Shown one piece after another: positions 1 to 10,077 of a DNA stretch of 64,000 bases. The notes under the pieces are model-generated. The model was given only the letters and a program-made list of their open reading frames with translations. It was not told the DNA's origin and searched no databases. The DNA comes from Rhizophagus irregularis (Eukaryota; Glomeromycota; Glomeromycetes; Glomerales; Glomeraceae), in NCBI RefSeq assembly GCF_026210795.1, contig NC_089429.1, forward strand, positions 6,915,001 through 6,979,000, given 5' to 3'. A program made the position numbers and the translations under genes. How positions within the stretch are numbered: position 1 is the first letter of the stretch; each line of letters opens with the position of its first letter.

Positions 1-2
1 AG

Positions 3-59
3 GAAGCAAGACGTTTAGAGGAGGAAGATCTACCTTTTCTCTTTCGTAAAAAAATTTAA
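3..59 (+). CDS. possible C-terminal end of a gene cut by the window edge
   Basis: One frame is open from base 3 to a TAA ending at 59. It encodes an 18-residue tail that is first acidic (EARRLEEEDLP) and then basic and aromatic (FLFRKKI). The codon mix is less AT-extreme than the flanking DNA, which suggests the last codons of a gene lying to the left. Too little is present to name a product, and chance openness over 57 bases is quite possible. Confidence 0.25.
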   Translation, partial: EARRLEEEDLPFLFRKKI

Positions 60-734
60 TATTGGAAATACTGAAATGGTCAATGTAGAACAAATTGTCT
101 TTTGTAATTTAGAAGTTTTATCGATCTTTTAGAGCCACACTGATTGGTTACGTCACATAGATCAAGGACATCCTCTATTATTATGATAAATTAAGAGAAC
201 ATTTTTTTTACTTCAAATTAAAATAATGTAGTAAAAATTATTTTTATTGTAGTTTTTTTTTATTATTAACGTGACCATTTGAAAAATGATGTTCCAAAAG
301 TTTTAGTTATGAAATTTGTGTTCAAAAAGTCAAATTAAAGAAGAAAAAGACACCAAATAATATAAAGCAATACAACATAATTCGGTATTTTGAAAATATT
401 GTTATTAAAAATACAAAATTACTTAAGGTTTTTTTCAAAAAAGTGAACATGCTGCATTTTACATACATATCAACTAAATAAAAGTTAAATAAATAACTCA
501 GAGCATGAAAATTTTACTCAATCTAACTAGAACGAAAACTAAGTAATCAAAATACATAATCCCAATGAAGATAAAAGAAATGAAACATGATACATAAATA
601 ACAAAAAATTGAAGTAATGATAAATAACCATACAGTTATGACATACCACTAGATTAAAAATGTCAAAATTACAAAGGAAAGATTGTAACGTTAATCTCAG
701 AAAATAAATTATTAGCTGTAACTTTTATTATTGA
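60..734. other. AT-rich stretch without recognisable genes
   Basis: I see no coding frame, RNA gene or clear repeat here. The sequence is mostly A/T with short homopolymers. Confidence 0.6.
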
Positions 735-1113
735 TTGATTGATGATTTAGAATTCTTTAAAATACGAAACAAATTTGTTTATTCACGAATAATAAACCTT
801 CAAGCTTTTCTTTCAGCAGGAAGAAGGAATTCTCCAGTTTCAAATGAAATAGAACAAATTTTTAATGAAAGACATTATGATAGAGAACCATTTATCTCAT
901 CATTTTCTAGGGCTTTTGTGTTAGCTTATGAAATGTGTGAAAAACATATATCTACTAATCATCCAACTTTACCACTATTTAGAGCAATACTACAATGCTT
1001 TGACCCAAGATTTATTCAATCCAATATCACAGCTCATCGTTGGGAGATTATAGAATTATTGAAGAATTTCAATTTCTGACAGATACTTTAATACAAGAAT
1101 GGAGTATTTACTG
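735..1113 (+). pseudogene. frameshifted transposase-like fragment
   Basis: The open frame begins at a TTG, not an ATG, and encodes 114 residues ending ..FRAILQCFDPRFIQSN..IIELLKNF. After the stop at 1079 a shifted frame continues with a plausible extension (LTDTLIQEWSIYC), so a one-base frameshift near 1073 probably broke the frame. The pattern of a DPR motif followed by a leucine-rich helix and an EW-x-Y motif reminds me of the C-terminal half of DDE transposase-like proteins common in fungal repeats, but I cannot assign a family. No start codon and no partner domains are visible. Confidence 0.35.
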
Positions 1114-1193
1114 TTGATTTGCCCTATAAGAAATATGTATACGGAAAGGAAACGTTTTGTATACATTTTATGTACGTTTCTATAGATTCCGTA

Positions 1194-1210
1194 TACAAAT
1201 TCCGTATATT
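1194..1210. repeat. target-site duplication of LINE insertion, copy next to the 3' end
   Basis: TACAAATTCCGTATATT here recurs exactly at 3796-3812, bracketing the LINE insertion. The first 15 bases are certainly duplicated; the last two could belong to the element. Confidence 0.8.
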
Positions 1211-3795
1211 TTTATTTTTATTTTTATTTAACAGTAATAGTTAGCGGATACAAATTTTATAAACATATCAAAAATGAAAAAGTAAAATAAAAAAATGAAC
1301 TAAACTATCAGAAGAATCTACTTCGACGGTGGGGCAATTAAACACGAAACTATTAAAGATATAACCAACTACACCTAAAAACCATTTCTTTAATTAACCC
1401 ACTACCTCCCATACACTAGCCGAAACTTGGTAAGTTGAAGCCCGCCCTGCAGAAGAAAGTAAAATTGACCCTATAAAATTATATAAATCAACTACTAAAA
1501 TCTACGATGGCGCTACGAAGTAAGATTAGTATAAAATTCTATTATATTTTTGCCAAAATAAATGTAATTTCTAACACTATCTAAAGAATCATAATGAATA
1601 ATATTATTATTACTATTATTATTATTAGGTAATGAACGAACGCTTTTAAACTCTAATTTTTTCTTTTTAGTCAACCCTAAAGAACGTTCAAATTCCTTCA
1701 AATGCGAACACCTTGGAATCCAAACCTCTTCAAATATCTCATTAAAAATAAACTGCCTCATTTGAATTAAAACATCAGCAACGTTTTTCTTTGTAGTCCA
1801 AGAACTCAAAAAATCTGAAAGTGACATAGGTATAAGTCCTTTAATAAGATCAATGAAAGTAAACACGTTAGGATCATAAGATATATCCCATATATCAAGC
1901 GCCATAAGAGCATTAAAATCGTGTATATTATCGTTATATTCCAAAATCCAGGTCAAGAGATGATTAATAGTCTTATCTCTAATGTTGTGAATAATATCAT
2001 AATGACCACTACATGTCCAGACATGATTAAAAGTTTCGTCTTGTAGTCCACATATAGGGCACATCCAACCATCATATAAGTCAAGCAATGATTTCTTCAT
2101 CTGTTCAATTGTAGGAATTTCTTCAATTAATAAGTGAACTTTTTGAGCTTTCATTTTAGAAGAAGAAACAGAAGTTTCATTGTTATTTATATCACAATTT
2201 AAACAACTAAATGTGGATGTCCAGTCAACTTCTAACGTGCGATATTTAGAATTTCTGTTTAAATTAATAAATTTTTCCAATCCTTTGTAGTTGCATATAT
2301 TTTTCAAAAATGAACGCAGCTTATTTTCAATAATAATCCCATTCCAACAAGGAAGAACTTTCATCATACAAGCATCCCGTTGAAAAACTATATAGCGATC
2401 CTGATCAGTATGTGCAATTTTCGCCAAATTATCTACATAATTATTACCCATATCATCACCATGAGCAACAACTTTAAACATTTCCACATGCAAGTTCAAT
2501 GTTAATATAATTCTACATAAAATAGCCCATAAGAAATTATTATTAGCCTTAAAGTATTCTCGTGAAGTTTGAGAAAATCTTGAGTTCTTTAATTTTTCAA
2601 ATTGTGTAATTACGTTAAGCGAATCTGTATTAATTCTAACTTTGCTATTTTTTGGAACAACGCTTAATGCTAAAAGGACTGCTAATAATTCTCCTCTATA
2701 TGCAGAAGGCCATTTATCAATAGTAGAATAAAATTCTATATGAGGTATATCAAATAAATCACTAATCTGAGCGAAAGCGCAACTAATACTACATTGTTCA
2801 GTACCTAATTCTATTAATGATCCATCGGTGTAAAACTCAAAAATATAATAATTGTTGTTGTCAAAAGGAGCTAATGTGCGTTGTATAGTTAACAAGTCAT
2901 TTCTTGAAGTTGAAGAATCTAATAAATCCAAAATTATATTATCTTGCACTTGTGATGAAATCACGTGATTTTGCGTTAACGCTTGATGTATAATATCATA
3001 CTTCTTTTTTGCAAAATCAAAAATGTCAAAAATATTAAATTCTATTAAGTTTGTAAGTTGACTAGGTGCAAATTGAGAATCTGTTAATAATGGTACTAAA
3101 CATTCCCAGTCAGCAGAAAACGTACAAGGTGATCGTAATGATAATGATGCATTAGCAGCACATCCATATTCCATACATTGATATATATAAGTATGTGTAT
3201 TGGTACATCTAGACATATCAATATGAAAATGTTTAATAACAGGTCGTTGTGTATCATCTATTCCTTGAATTTTACCAATAACTACAGAGTTAAATTGTGA
3301 ATTATAAACGGCTATTAAAGATCTATTTTTTTTAGCAATATCATATGATCGAGCCTCTTCCATATTGTCAACACGAGCGCCAAATAATTGTGTTATATTA
3401 AGAGTCAAATGAACACCATCTGAAGTAATTAAGTTTCTAATATCTGAATACCATTTAGTTTCTTTCCGTTGTGAAAAAACAGGAATATAAGCCTTAATAA
3501 GTATTTCTTTCCATAACAATAAACGAGATTTATCACCTGAAATAATTTGATCTAAAAATAAAATATTCTTTTCACGAAGTCTCATCCTATATTTGGAATA
3601 ATATGCATTATCAACCACGTCTTCCAAAGGAATTGTACCTCCTTTAATTGATGGAAAAATAAATTTATCTAAATTTTCTAACGAAATATTGTTATCATAA
3701 CATAATAAAAGCATATTAAGAATATAATTATTTTTTCGTGTATGCGGAACACGATTATAAGGAAGTTTTTCTATCAATGGGCGCGATGTCCATAA
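1209..3795 (-). mobile_element. 5'-truncated LINE (non-LTR retrotransposon) insertion
   Basis: On the minus strand the element runs from about 3795 to 1209. It is bracketed by a perfect 15-17 bp direct repeat (1194-1210 and 3796-3812) and ends in an AAAAT-type A-rich tail (plus strand 1209-1230), the signature of target-primed reverse transcription. It keeps only the 3' half of a LINE ORF2: linker, RNase H and a C-terminal zinc-knuckle region. The reverse transcriptase is missing, as expected for 5' truncation. About 300 bases of 3' untranslated region follow the stop. The perfect duplication and the intact frame indicate a recent event. The target lies in a CCGTATAC-rich repeat that recurs elsewhere (6010-6075, 7195-7415). 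Confidence 0.8.
1513..3777 (-). CDS. LINE ORF2 3' part: RNase H domain protein
   Basis: The frame is open for 754 codons on the minus strand. Its formal start is a TTG at 3777 and the first ATG is codon 22, so it is the tail of a longer ORF2 rather than a complete gene. A type I RNase H fold is readable: FYTDGS (D318), RGELLAVLLAL (the catalytic Glu), NTDSLNVI (second Asp), and a late HGDD..NNYVDNLAK segment giving the last Asp. Near residue 570 a Cys/His cluster CPICG..FNHVWTC matches the zinc-binding region at the C terminus of RNase-H-bearing LINE polyproteins. The RNase H degrades the RNA strand of the cDNA hybrid during retrotransposition. With no reverse transcriptase it cannot be autonomous. 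No stop or frameshift interrupts it. Confidence 0.75.
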   Translation of the reverse strand: MIEKLPYNRVPHTRKNNYILNMLLLCYDNNISLENLDKFIFPSIKGGTIPLEDVVDNAYYSKYRMRLREKNILFLDQIISGDKSRLLLWKEILIKAYIPVFSQRKETKWYSDIRNLITSDGVHLTLNITQLFGARVDNMEEARSYDIAKKNRSLIAVYNSQFNSVVIGKIQGIDDTQRPVIKHFHIDMSRCTNTHTYIYQCMEYGCAANASLSLRSPCTFSADWECLVPLLTDSQFAPSQLTNLIEFNIFDIFDFAKKKYDIIHQALTQNHVISSQVQDNIILDLLDSSTSRNDLLTIQRTLAPFDNNNYYIFEFYTDGSLIELGTEQCSISCAFAQISDLFDIPHIEFYSTIDKWPSAYRGELLAVLLALSVVPKNSKVRINTDSLNVITQFEKLKNSRFSQTSREYFKANNNFLWAILCRIILTLNLHVEMFKVVAHGDDMGNNYVDNLAKIAHTDQDRYIVFQRDACMMKVLPCWNGIIIENKLRSFLKNICNYKGLEKFINLNRNSKYRTLEVDWTSTFSCLNCDINNNETSVSSSKMKAQKVHLLIEEIPTIEQMKKSLLDLYDGWMCPICGLQDETFNHVWTCSGHYDIIHNIRDKTINHLLTWILEYNDNIHDFNALMALDIWDISYDPNVFTFIDLIKGLIPMSLSDFLSSWTTKKNVADVLIQMRQFIFNEIFEEVWIPRCSHLKEFERSLGLTKKKKLEFKSVRSLPNNNNSNNNIIHYDSLDSVRNYIYFGKNIIEFYTNLTS

Positions 3796-3812
3796 TACAA
3801 ATTCCGTATATT

Positions 3813-4284
3813 AAAACAATAAAAAGATATTATTGGGCGTTTTTTATAAAACTAGTAACGATTTTGTTGATCATTTGTTGATCATTTATTTTAAATTTAT
3901 TATAAATTTTGTCACAAGATTTTCTATGGAAATCATTTCTCAATTTGTTATTAAAACACCTGCTGAATTGCCTCGAAATTGAAAATCATTTCCCTTTTTA
4001 TAAAAAAATTTCCTTTTTGGTAAAAAACTCTCAGATTAATCTTATATAACTTTATGTAAATGTCAATGACAATGTCAATGTCAGTGACAATGTCAATGTC
4101 AATGTCAATGTCAATGACAATGACAATGAAAAAAACTTCTAATGCCAACTTTTCGCAAAAACTCTTCCTGTGCCACTAAAAGTCCCTGTTAAATTGTTGC
4201 ATCATTCAATATTTGCATAATTTCATTTTTTTGTTGATCATTAAAATTTCATAAAATATTGCAAAAAAATAAAAAAATTGTAAA
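3813..4284. other. non-coding flank with hexamer microsatellite
   Basis: AT-rich DNA. At 4060-4129 there is a TGTCAA/TGACAA hexamer run; short reading frames across it are artefacts of the repeat. Confidence 0.6.
4060..4129. repeat. TGTCAA/TGACAA hexamer microsatellite
   Basis: About twelve consecutive six-base units with T/A exchange at one position. Confidence 0.85.
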
Positions 4285-4440
4285 AAAAACGTTTCAGCGT
4301 TTTTTCATATAATATTATTAAAAAAAATGCCAAAAACTTTTTTTTTTGCATTACTATTAAGAAAAAAACGTTTTGGCATTTTTCCATATAAAATTATAAA
4401 AAAAATAACACAAAAACGTTTTTTCTTCATTTTTTATTTT
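4285..4440. repeat. CGTTTCGGCG-type palindromic satellite, short copy
   Basis: Units with AAACGTTTYRGCGTTTTTTCATATAA and the complementary half recur, matching the long arrays at 53560-54258 and 57640-57985. Most CpGs here have become TpG or CpA. Confidence 0.7.
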
Positions 4441-5890
4441 TTTAACAAAAAATGTCAAGACTGACATTTTTAATTAAAAAAAACCAATATTTTTTTGATT
4501 TTTAATCACAAAAATGTCAAGTCTGACGTTTTTAATTAAAAAAATCATTTTTTTTGATTTTTTAATTACAAAAACGTCAAGTCTGACGTTTTTAATTAAA
4601 AAAAAACCAATATTTTTTTGATTTTTATTTTTTAATCACAAAAATGTCAAGTCTGACGTTTTTTAATTAAAAAAATCATTTTTTTGATTTTTTAATAACA
4701 AAAACGTCAAGTCTGATGTTTTTAATCAAAAAAATCATTTTTTTTTGATTTTTTAATTACAATAACGTCAAGTCTAACGTTTTTAATCAAAAAAATCATT
4801 TTTTTTTTTGATTTTTTAATTACAAAAACATCAAGTCTGACATTTTTAATCAAAAAAATTATTTTTTTTTGATTTTTTAATTACAAAAACGTCAAGTCTG
4901 ACGTTTTTAATTAAAAAAAACAATATTTTTTTGATTTTTAATTACAAAATGCCAACTGCCAAGTCTGACGTTTTTAATTAAAAAATCAATATTTTTTTGA
5001 TTTTTAATCACAAAAACATCAAGTCTGACATTTTTAATTAAAAAAAACCAATATTTTTTTTGATTTTTAATCACAAAAACGTCAAGTCTGACGTTTTTAA
5101 TAAAAAAATCATTTTTTTGATTTTTTAATTACAAAAACGTCGAGTCTGACGTTTTTAATTAAAAAATCATTTTTTTTGATTTTTTAATTACAAAAACGTC
5201 AAGTCTGACGTTTTTAACTAAAAAATCAATTTTTTTGATTTTTAATTACAAAATTGTCAAATCTAACGTAAAAAATAATTTTTTGAATCATAAAAATGTC
5301 AAATCTGACGTTTTTAATTAAAAAATCATTTTTTTTTATTTTTAATCACAAAAATGTCATGTCTGACGTTTTTAACTAAAAAAATCATTTTTTTTTTTGA
5401 TTTTTTAATTAAAAAACGTCAAGTCTGACGTTTTTTAACTAAAAAAGTCATTTTTTTGATTTTTTAATCACAAAAACGTCAAGTCTGACATTTTTTAACT
5501 AAAAAAGTCATTTTTTTGATTTTTTAATTACAAAAACGTCAAATCTGACGTTTTTAATAAAAAAAATCATTTTTTTTATTTTTAATCACAAAAATGTCAT
5601 GTCTGACGTTTTTTAACTAAAAAAGTCATTTTTTTTTTATTTTTTAATTACAAAAACGTCAAGTCTGACGTTTTTTAACTGAAAAAGTCATTTTTTTTGA
5701 TTTTTTAATTACAAAAATGTCAAGCCTGACATTTTTTAACTAAAAAAGTCATTTTTTTGATTTTTTAATTACAAAAACGTCAAGCCTGACGTTTTTTAAC
5801 TAAAAAAGTCATTTTTTTGTTTTTTTAATTACAAAAACGTCAAGTCTGATGTTTTTAATAAAAAAATCAATTTTTTTTATATTTAATTAT
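4441..5890. repeat. tandem palindromic satellite with TGACGT half-sites, about 24 units
   Basis: The unit is about 58-70 bases: ACGTCAAGTCTGACGT (itself an inverted repeat with an AGTC loop) followed by an A/T arm that is also inverted (TTAATTAAAAA..ATCA, poly-T, TGAT..TTTTTAATTA). I count about 24 copies, some decayed to ATGTC or CTAAC. Because both halves are palindromic the array reads nearly the same on either strand and could extrude serial hairpins. TGACGT is the half-site bound by CREB/ATF-type bZIP proteins, but function is not shown. At its right edge stands GACCCGACCC (5905-5914), the same motif that forms the ends of the 53387-58227 element. Confidence 0.85.
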
Positions 5891-6540
5891 AAAAACGTTT
5901 GATGACCCGACCCAAAATTTACGAGTCAATCTGACAGTATAATGATTATAACTCACTAATAATTACCAAGTTACTCTAGTTTAATAAACAATTCATTTTT
6001 GAACATTTTTTAAAAAAACTAATGTATACGAAATGTATACGGAAAAAATTAATCATACGGAATGTATACGGAATTTTTAAACTTAATATTTTTAGAAAAT
6101 AATTTTACAAAAATCTCGTAACATAACATGAGATCACATGATTGTTTATTGTTTTGTTATGATACGTTTTTTGTTTTTTATATAAACCCTTACTTTGATG
6201 AGTTTGATCTTCCGATCTTCCTTTCTGTCTTTCCCTTCCTTCTCTTTTCTCTTGTTTTATTTTTGTTATTTTTTCTAAATTTTTCTTCTTTTTTCGTCAC
6301 CCCTTTTAAAAAAATATTTTTTTTTTCGTACCTCACTTTAAAAATTTTTTTTTTCGTCACTCCCTTAAAAAAAAAATTTTTTTTGATTTTATTCTTTTAT
6401 TCCCACTATTCCCACTCTTCTTTTTTTAAAAAAAAATTTTTTATTTTTCTAACTTTGACGTCCTCCCTTTAAAAAAAAAAATTTTTTTTAACTTTCCTAA
6501 CTTCGTTACCCTCTTTTTAAAAAAATATTTTTTTTGATTT
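5891..6540. other. T-rich stretch, no genuine gene
   Basis: The stretch contains CCGTATAC-type repeats (6010-6075) and then a degenerate 60-80 base repeat of the form CGTCACYCCCTTTAAAAAAAATTTTTT (6280-6530). The 114-codon frame at 6128-6472 is almost only Phe, Leu, Ser and Lys, and is explained by the poly-T composition. Confidence 0.6.
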
Positions 6541-6940
6541 ATTCTTTATTCCCCTTTCTTTTTTATTTATATATATCCCTTTTTTTATTTCATAGGCCAG
6601 CAGATTTTTTTTTGTGAGAAGATTCAGTTTCTTTTTTCTTTTTTGTAGATCAGTTTGGGAGTCCTTTCCTTTTTGTAGGATTGTTTAGGATTTTTTTCTT
6701 TTTTTAGGTCAGTTCAAATTTTCTTTTTTTTTTTTGTAAGTTGGGTTCAGATTCTTTTCTTTTTGTAGGTTGTTTCAGTTTGTTGCTTCAGAGTCTTCTT
6801 TTTTTGTAGGTCAGTTTTGGATTTATTTTGTTGTTTTGGTTTCTTTTTCATCAGATGCTTCATAATTCTTTTCATTTATGTAGGTCAGACATTCTGGAGT
6901 TCTCTTTCTTTTTTTGTAGGAATGCTGACCTTTGGTGACT
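6541..6940 (+). repeat. degenerate array of 3' splice-site-like units
   Basis: TTTTTTTGTAGG followed by a G/T-rich segment (for example TCAGTTTGGGAGTCC, TTGTTTAGGA, TCAGTTCAAA) recurs about every 40-70 bases, about eight times. It resembles the polypyrimidine-tract plus TAG part of the arrays at 47.7, 51.2, 54.6 and 62-64 kb, but lacks clear GTAAG donors. Confidence 0.5.
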
Positions 6941-7194
6941 TGGACGATTGCAGATACTATATGAAGGGGGGGGTTTTGTTTCCAACTAAGCTAGACATTC
7001 TTATGTTTCTTTTTTTGTTGTTTGACTCCAAATGAACCTGAACTTATAGATAATTTTGGTTGCAATAGGTGGTTTTAATAAAGAGGGAATTTTCATAATG
7101 TATTTGTATTTTGTTTATTTTTTATTTTTTATTTAATTTAAATTTAATAAAGTAAAATTAGATTTATGTAAATATAATTATAGTAAACTGTAAT

Positions 7195-7415
7195 ACAAAT
7201 AGTAAATTCAGTGACCAAATCGTATAAATTTCGTGATAAAATCAGTGATCAAATCATGTAAATTCCATATGAATTCCGTGCAAATTCCGTATCCAAACCA
7301 TATTTTTAGTGATACGGAATTGTGCATTTTTCCGTATCCTATTATGATACGTTATTTCTAAGGAAAAAAATCGTATAAAAACTTTATAAAAAACGTATCC
7401 CAATTTTTTTATAGG
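7195..7415. repeat. interspersed repeat R1, copy 1
   Basis: This segment (AAATTCAGTGACCAAATCGTATAAATT through ATACGGAATTGTGCATTTTTCCGTATCC, ending TTTTTTATAGGG) matches a diverged copy at 59425-59575, which has the same word order and the GGAATTGTGCATTTTCC core. It is probably a degraded mobile element of unknown class. Confidence 0.6.
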
Positions 7416-8956
7416 GATGGAAGAATTTAAAGATTTAGATATACAGCATATTGGCGGTAAATCACATTTTATTACCAGAACTTCGTTCAATATCTACACT
7501 AGATACTGGCCATATATATCTCAAAGCTAATAAACTAAGTTTTTATAGTCATAAAAGTATATTATCAGATAGAAGAGTGACGCTTAAAAAAGAAAGCATT
7601 AAAATGCTTAAATTTCTTTATTTCAATCCGAATGGTAATATTTACAAGTTAGTGAAATTTTTTTGTAAAGACGAAAATTGTAAAATAAATAAATAAAAAA
7701 TCGATTCTGAATTATTTTAATGTTAATTCTGGCTGAAATTATGTTAATTTCGGCCAAAATTATAATCACGATTTTCGCACCATCACGACAACCCATTCTG
7801 GACACCCTAGACTGGCTTCAAGACTGTTTCCTGAATCGCAAATAAGTTTTCATTTTCGAATATTTAAAAAAAATTCAGCTTTTTTTTTATTAATTTGTTT
7901 TTTCTTTTCTGGCACCGGAATCCTAGATAGGTTTTCGAAACGTAGAGTCATCTGATATCACTTGACCTGTTTGAAGCTCTAGACGTGTGTCCAAAGGGAT
8001 CAAGGAACCCAATTTCATAATGAACTATTGAATTCAGTGAACATAAACACTTACGAACAAACCATATTTGAAAAAATATTTGCTACCTTAAATTGGTTTA
8101 TTTACTTTACTTTTCACTTTATTATTAATTTGATATTTATTTTTAGTCATGACAAATTTTTTTTTATTTTTTTCTATAATCTCTGGCGAAAAAAATCTTG
8201 ATTGGGAACTAACAAGTCAAAATCTGAAAGAATGAACAGAAAATTAATTTTGTATTATAAGGATGTTCCATTAAGAAACTAGTACATATAGTTTAATATT
8301 AGAAATATCGATTATATAAAAGTAAATATGGTTTAAACCTTGATTTTTTTTTTTAATTCAAGAAGAGTAGAAATCATTGGCAGAAATACATTTATAGCTA
8401 GTATATGTAATAATAAAAAAACAAAGGGGACTAACTGTAAATCCACACTTGAACATTCATCCCGACACCAGCAAATTCCTGATGGCAGGACCTCACACTT
8501 CGAAAAAAGAGTACGACTTCCCTGATGAAGCTACGCCACCAAAAAAAGTCCAAAGCACTGGGTGAATTAAGGAATGAATAGGGACAAGTCCCTCTTCCCC
8601 GAAGGAGCTAAAGACAATCCTAAAAAAGAAAATTCTAATTAAGATCCGTATTTTGCTTTCGGCACGAGGCCGTCACTTGTCAATACTGTAATAAGTTGAA
8701 TGGTTCACACTATTCTAAATGTTAATGATGTAGTAAAGGTGAAATATATTAACTACGTGTGTAATAGAAAAAAAAATATATGTGACTCTGAAATTATTGC
8801 TCAACAATTGTAAAAATAAGAGCGTCTCCCTTGGCTGAAGAGTCTTCTGGTTTAAAAAAATCAGTCGAAAGACGGAGTTTTTTATCTGGATGTATAAACC
8901 TGTGTAAGTCTAGGTTTTTATTGTTGTTGTATGCGGACGGGTTTTAACTGAAAGTT
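7416..8956. other. intergenic DNA with decayed fragments
   Basis: From 7416 a 33-codon frame starting with ATG (MEEFKDLDIQHIGG) ends in a stop and is not recognised. At 7720-7800 there are GGCCAAAATTATAATC-type words shared with other repeats in the window. At 8430-8700 a stretch of more balanced composition (ACGACTTCCCTGATGAAGC) looks like old coding or LINE tail sequence, but no frame persists. Confidence 0.45.
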
Positions 8957-9478
8957 TTAGTATCGTCTGAGGTATCTCCTTTGTAGAAGTAATCGATCAT
9001 GATCGCTTTTAATTTTTTTCTTTTTGAGTCTGTCACGACGTTCAGAGAACGACGTCATGTGTTTGTGATAAACGTTTTGGAAACGAGTGAGATCTTGCGT
9101 AAGATTCACGCATTGTTCTATTTTCTTAAGAGATGTAATGAGGAGTTTTGATTGATTAGTCTCGTCAATAAGACGTTGTTTGGTTGCTTCTTCTGCATCG
9201 TGGACTCGTTTGAGTCGTCTAACTTCTGTAAACCATCTGTTGCTACCCGGTATTATGAAGGTACGTTTCGTGCGAGTACTCTGTACGTATAGGGGACCAT
9301 TAGGTATAAAAGGTAAAAGGTCATCTGGTATAGCAAAATCATATCCATGATTAAAAACAGGTGTTGTAGAAGGCGTTTGAAGAGGAACTTGATCATAAGT
9401 CGAAACCGAAGTTTTCGATGTAGCCGGTAGGCTAAATGAAGTTGTCAGTTGGTAAAAGAAATTTGTAATTATCTTCAC
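8957..9478 (-). CDS. fragment of an unrecognised protein, 173 codons
   Basis: The frame is open on the minus strand, but its formal start is GTG and it stays open upstream to about 9517, so it is probably an internal or 3' exon, or a broken gene. The product has a Ser/Thr-rich N terminus, a motif IPDDLLPFIPNGPLYVQS followed by TFIIPGSNRWF, then a charged helical region with likely coiled-coil character (LKRVHDAEEATKQRL) and a very basic tail (RRDRLKKKKIKSDHDRLLLQRRYLRRY). The GC content exceeds that of the surroundings. The neighbouring fragment at 9548-9812 is in the same direction and also Arg-rich, so both probably came from one gene or element. No function can be assigned. Confidence 0.4.
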   Translation of the reverse strand: MKIITNFFYQLTTSFSLPATSKTSVSTYDQVPLQTPSTTPVFNHGYDFAIPDDLLPFIPNGPLYVQSTRTKRTFIIPGSNRWFTEVRRLKRVHDAEEATKQRLIDETNQSKLLITSLKKIEQCVNLTQDLTRFQNVYHKHMTSFSERRDRLKKKKIKSDHDRLLLQRRYLRRY

Positions 9479-9547
9479 AAGAATTTTTGATCGAATTTGT
9501 GATATCTCAAGTGTTTAATCGGTTTGTTAACTTGTGATTTTAAAAAA

Positions 9548-9812
9548 AGAAATCTATGTTTTTTTGGCGGTTGCGCATTTGTGTTCCATGTCCATGAGAT
9601 CTGGATCTTTGATCATAGAGTGAGCGGAACGTAAGATGCGATCACAGCGCCGTTTGAAGCGGGCGCGTTGTCTCTTTGCGGTACGAGGGTTTGAACTATA
9701 ATAATGACGAAACTTTCAAATTTTTTGCGATAAATATATCTTTTGTCGTGGTTGAAGAAGAATTGACGGCCATTGGCTTGATAGCTGACTGTATGTTTGA
9801 GGCGGTTTAAAC
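9548..9812 (-). pseudogene. frameshifted upstream part of the same unrecognised gene
   Basis: On the minus strand a frame from about 9812 encodes NRLKHTVSYQANGRQFFFNHD and KRYIYRKKFES. After a one-base shift in a T run near 9713 it continues as RHYYSSNPRTAKRQRARFKR and then RILRSAHSMIKDPDLMDM, ending at a TAG at about 9548. The strongly basic, coding-like sequence and the elevated GC support a former gene. It lies just upstream of the 173-codon frame; the 70 bases between may have been an intron or a deletion. The function is unknown. Confidence 0.45.
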
Positions 9813-10041
9813 CTTAATATTGATTGGGATTTTTCAACAAAGAGACGTATACGATCACGTGATATAGCTGATTACGAAATTTTTACGTAAGAAGATCACG
9901 TGTTGTACTTCATGTGCAACTTGTACGACAAACTTGCAAAGTTTTTCCGGATAAATTTTTGAATAAGAGAAAAAGAAATAAAAGAAATTAAAAATATTCT
10001 TAAAAATATATATAATTTATATTTTGAGATGAATAATATCG

Positions 10042-10077
<36 letters not shown>

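Noticed and set aside
4441-5890. Possible CRISPR-like array
   Set aside because: The spacers between the repeated words are themselves near-identical A/T palindromes and the genome is eukaryotic; this is a satellite.
6128-6472. 114-codon reading frame
   Set aside because: Composition is Phe/Leu/Ser/Lys only and follows the poly-T/poly-A repeat.
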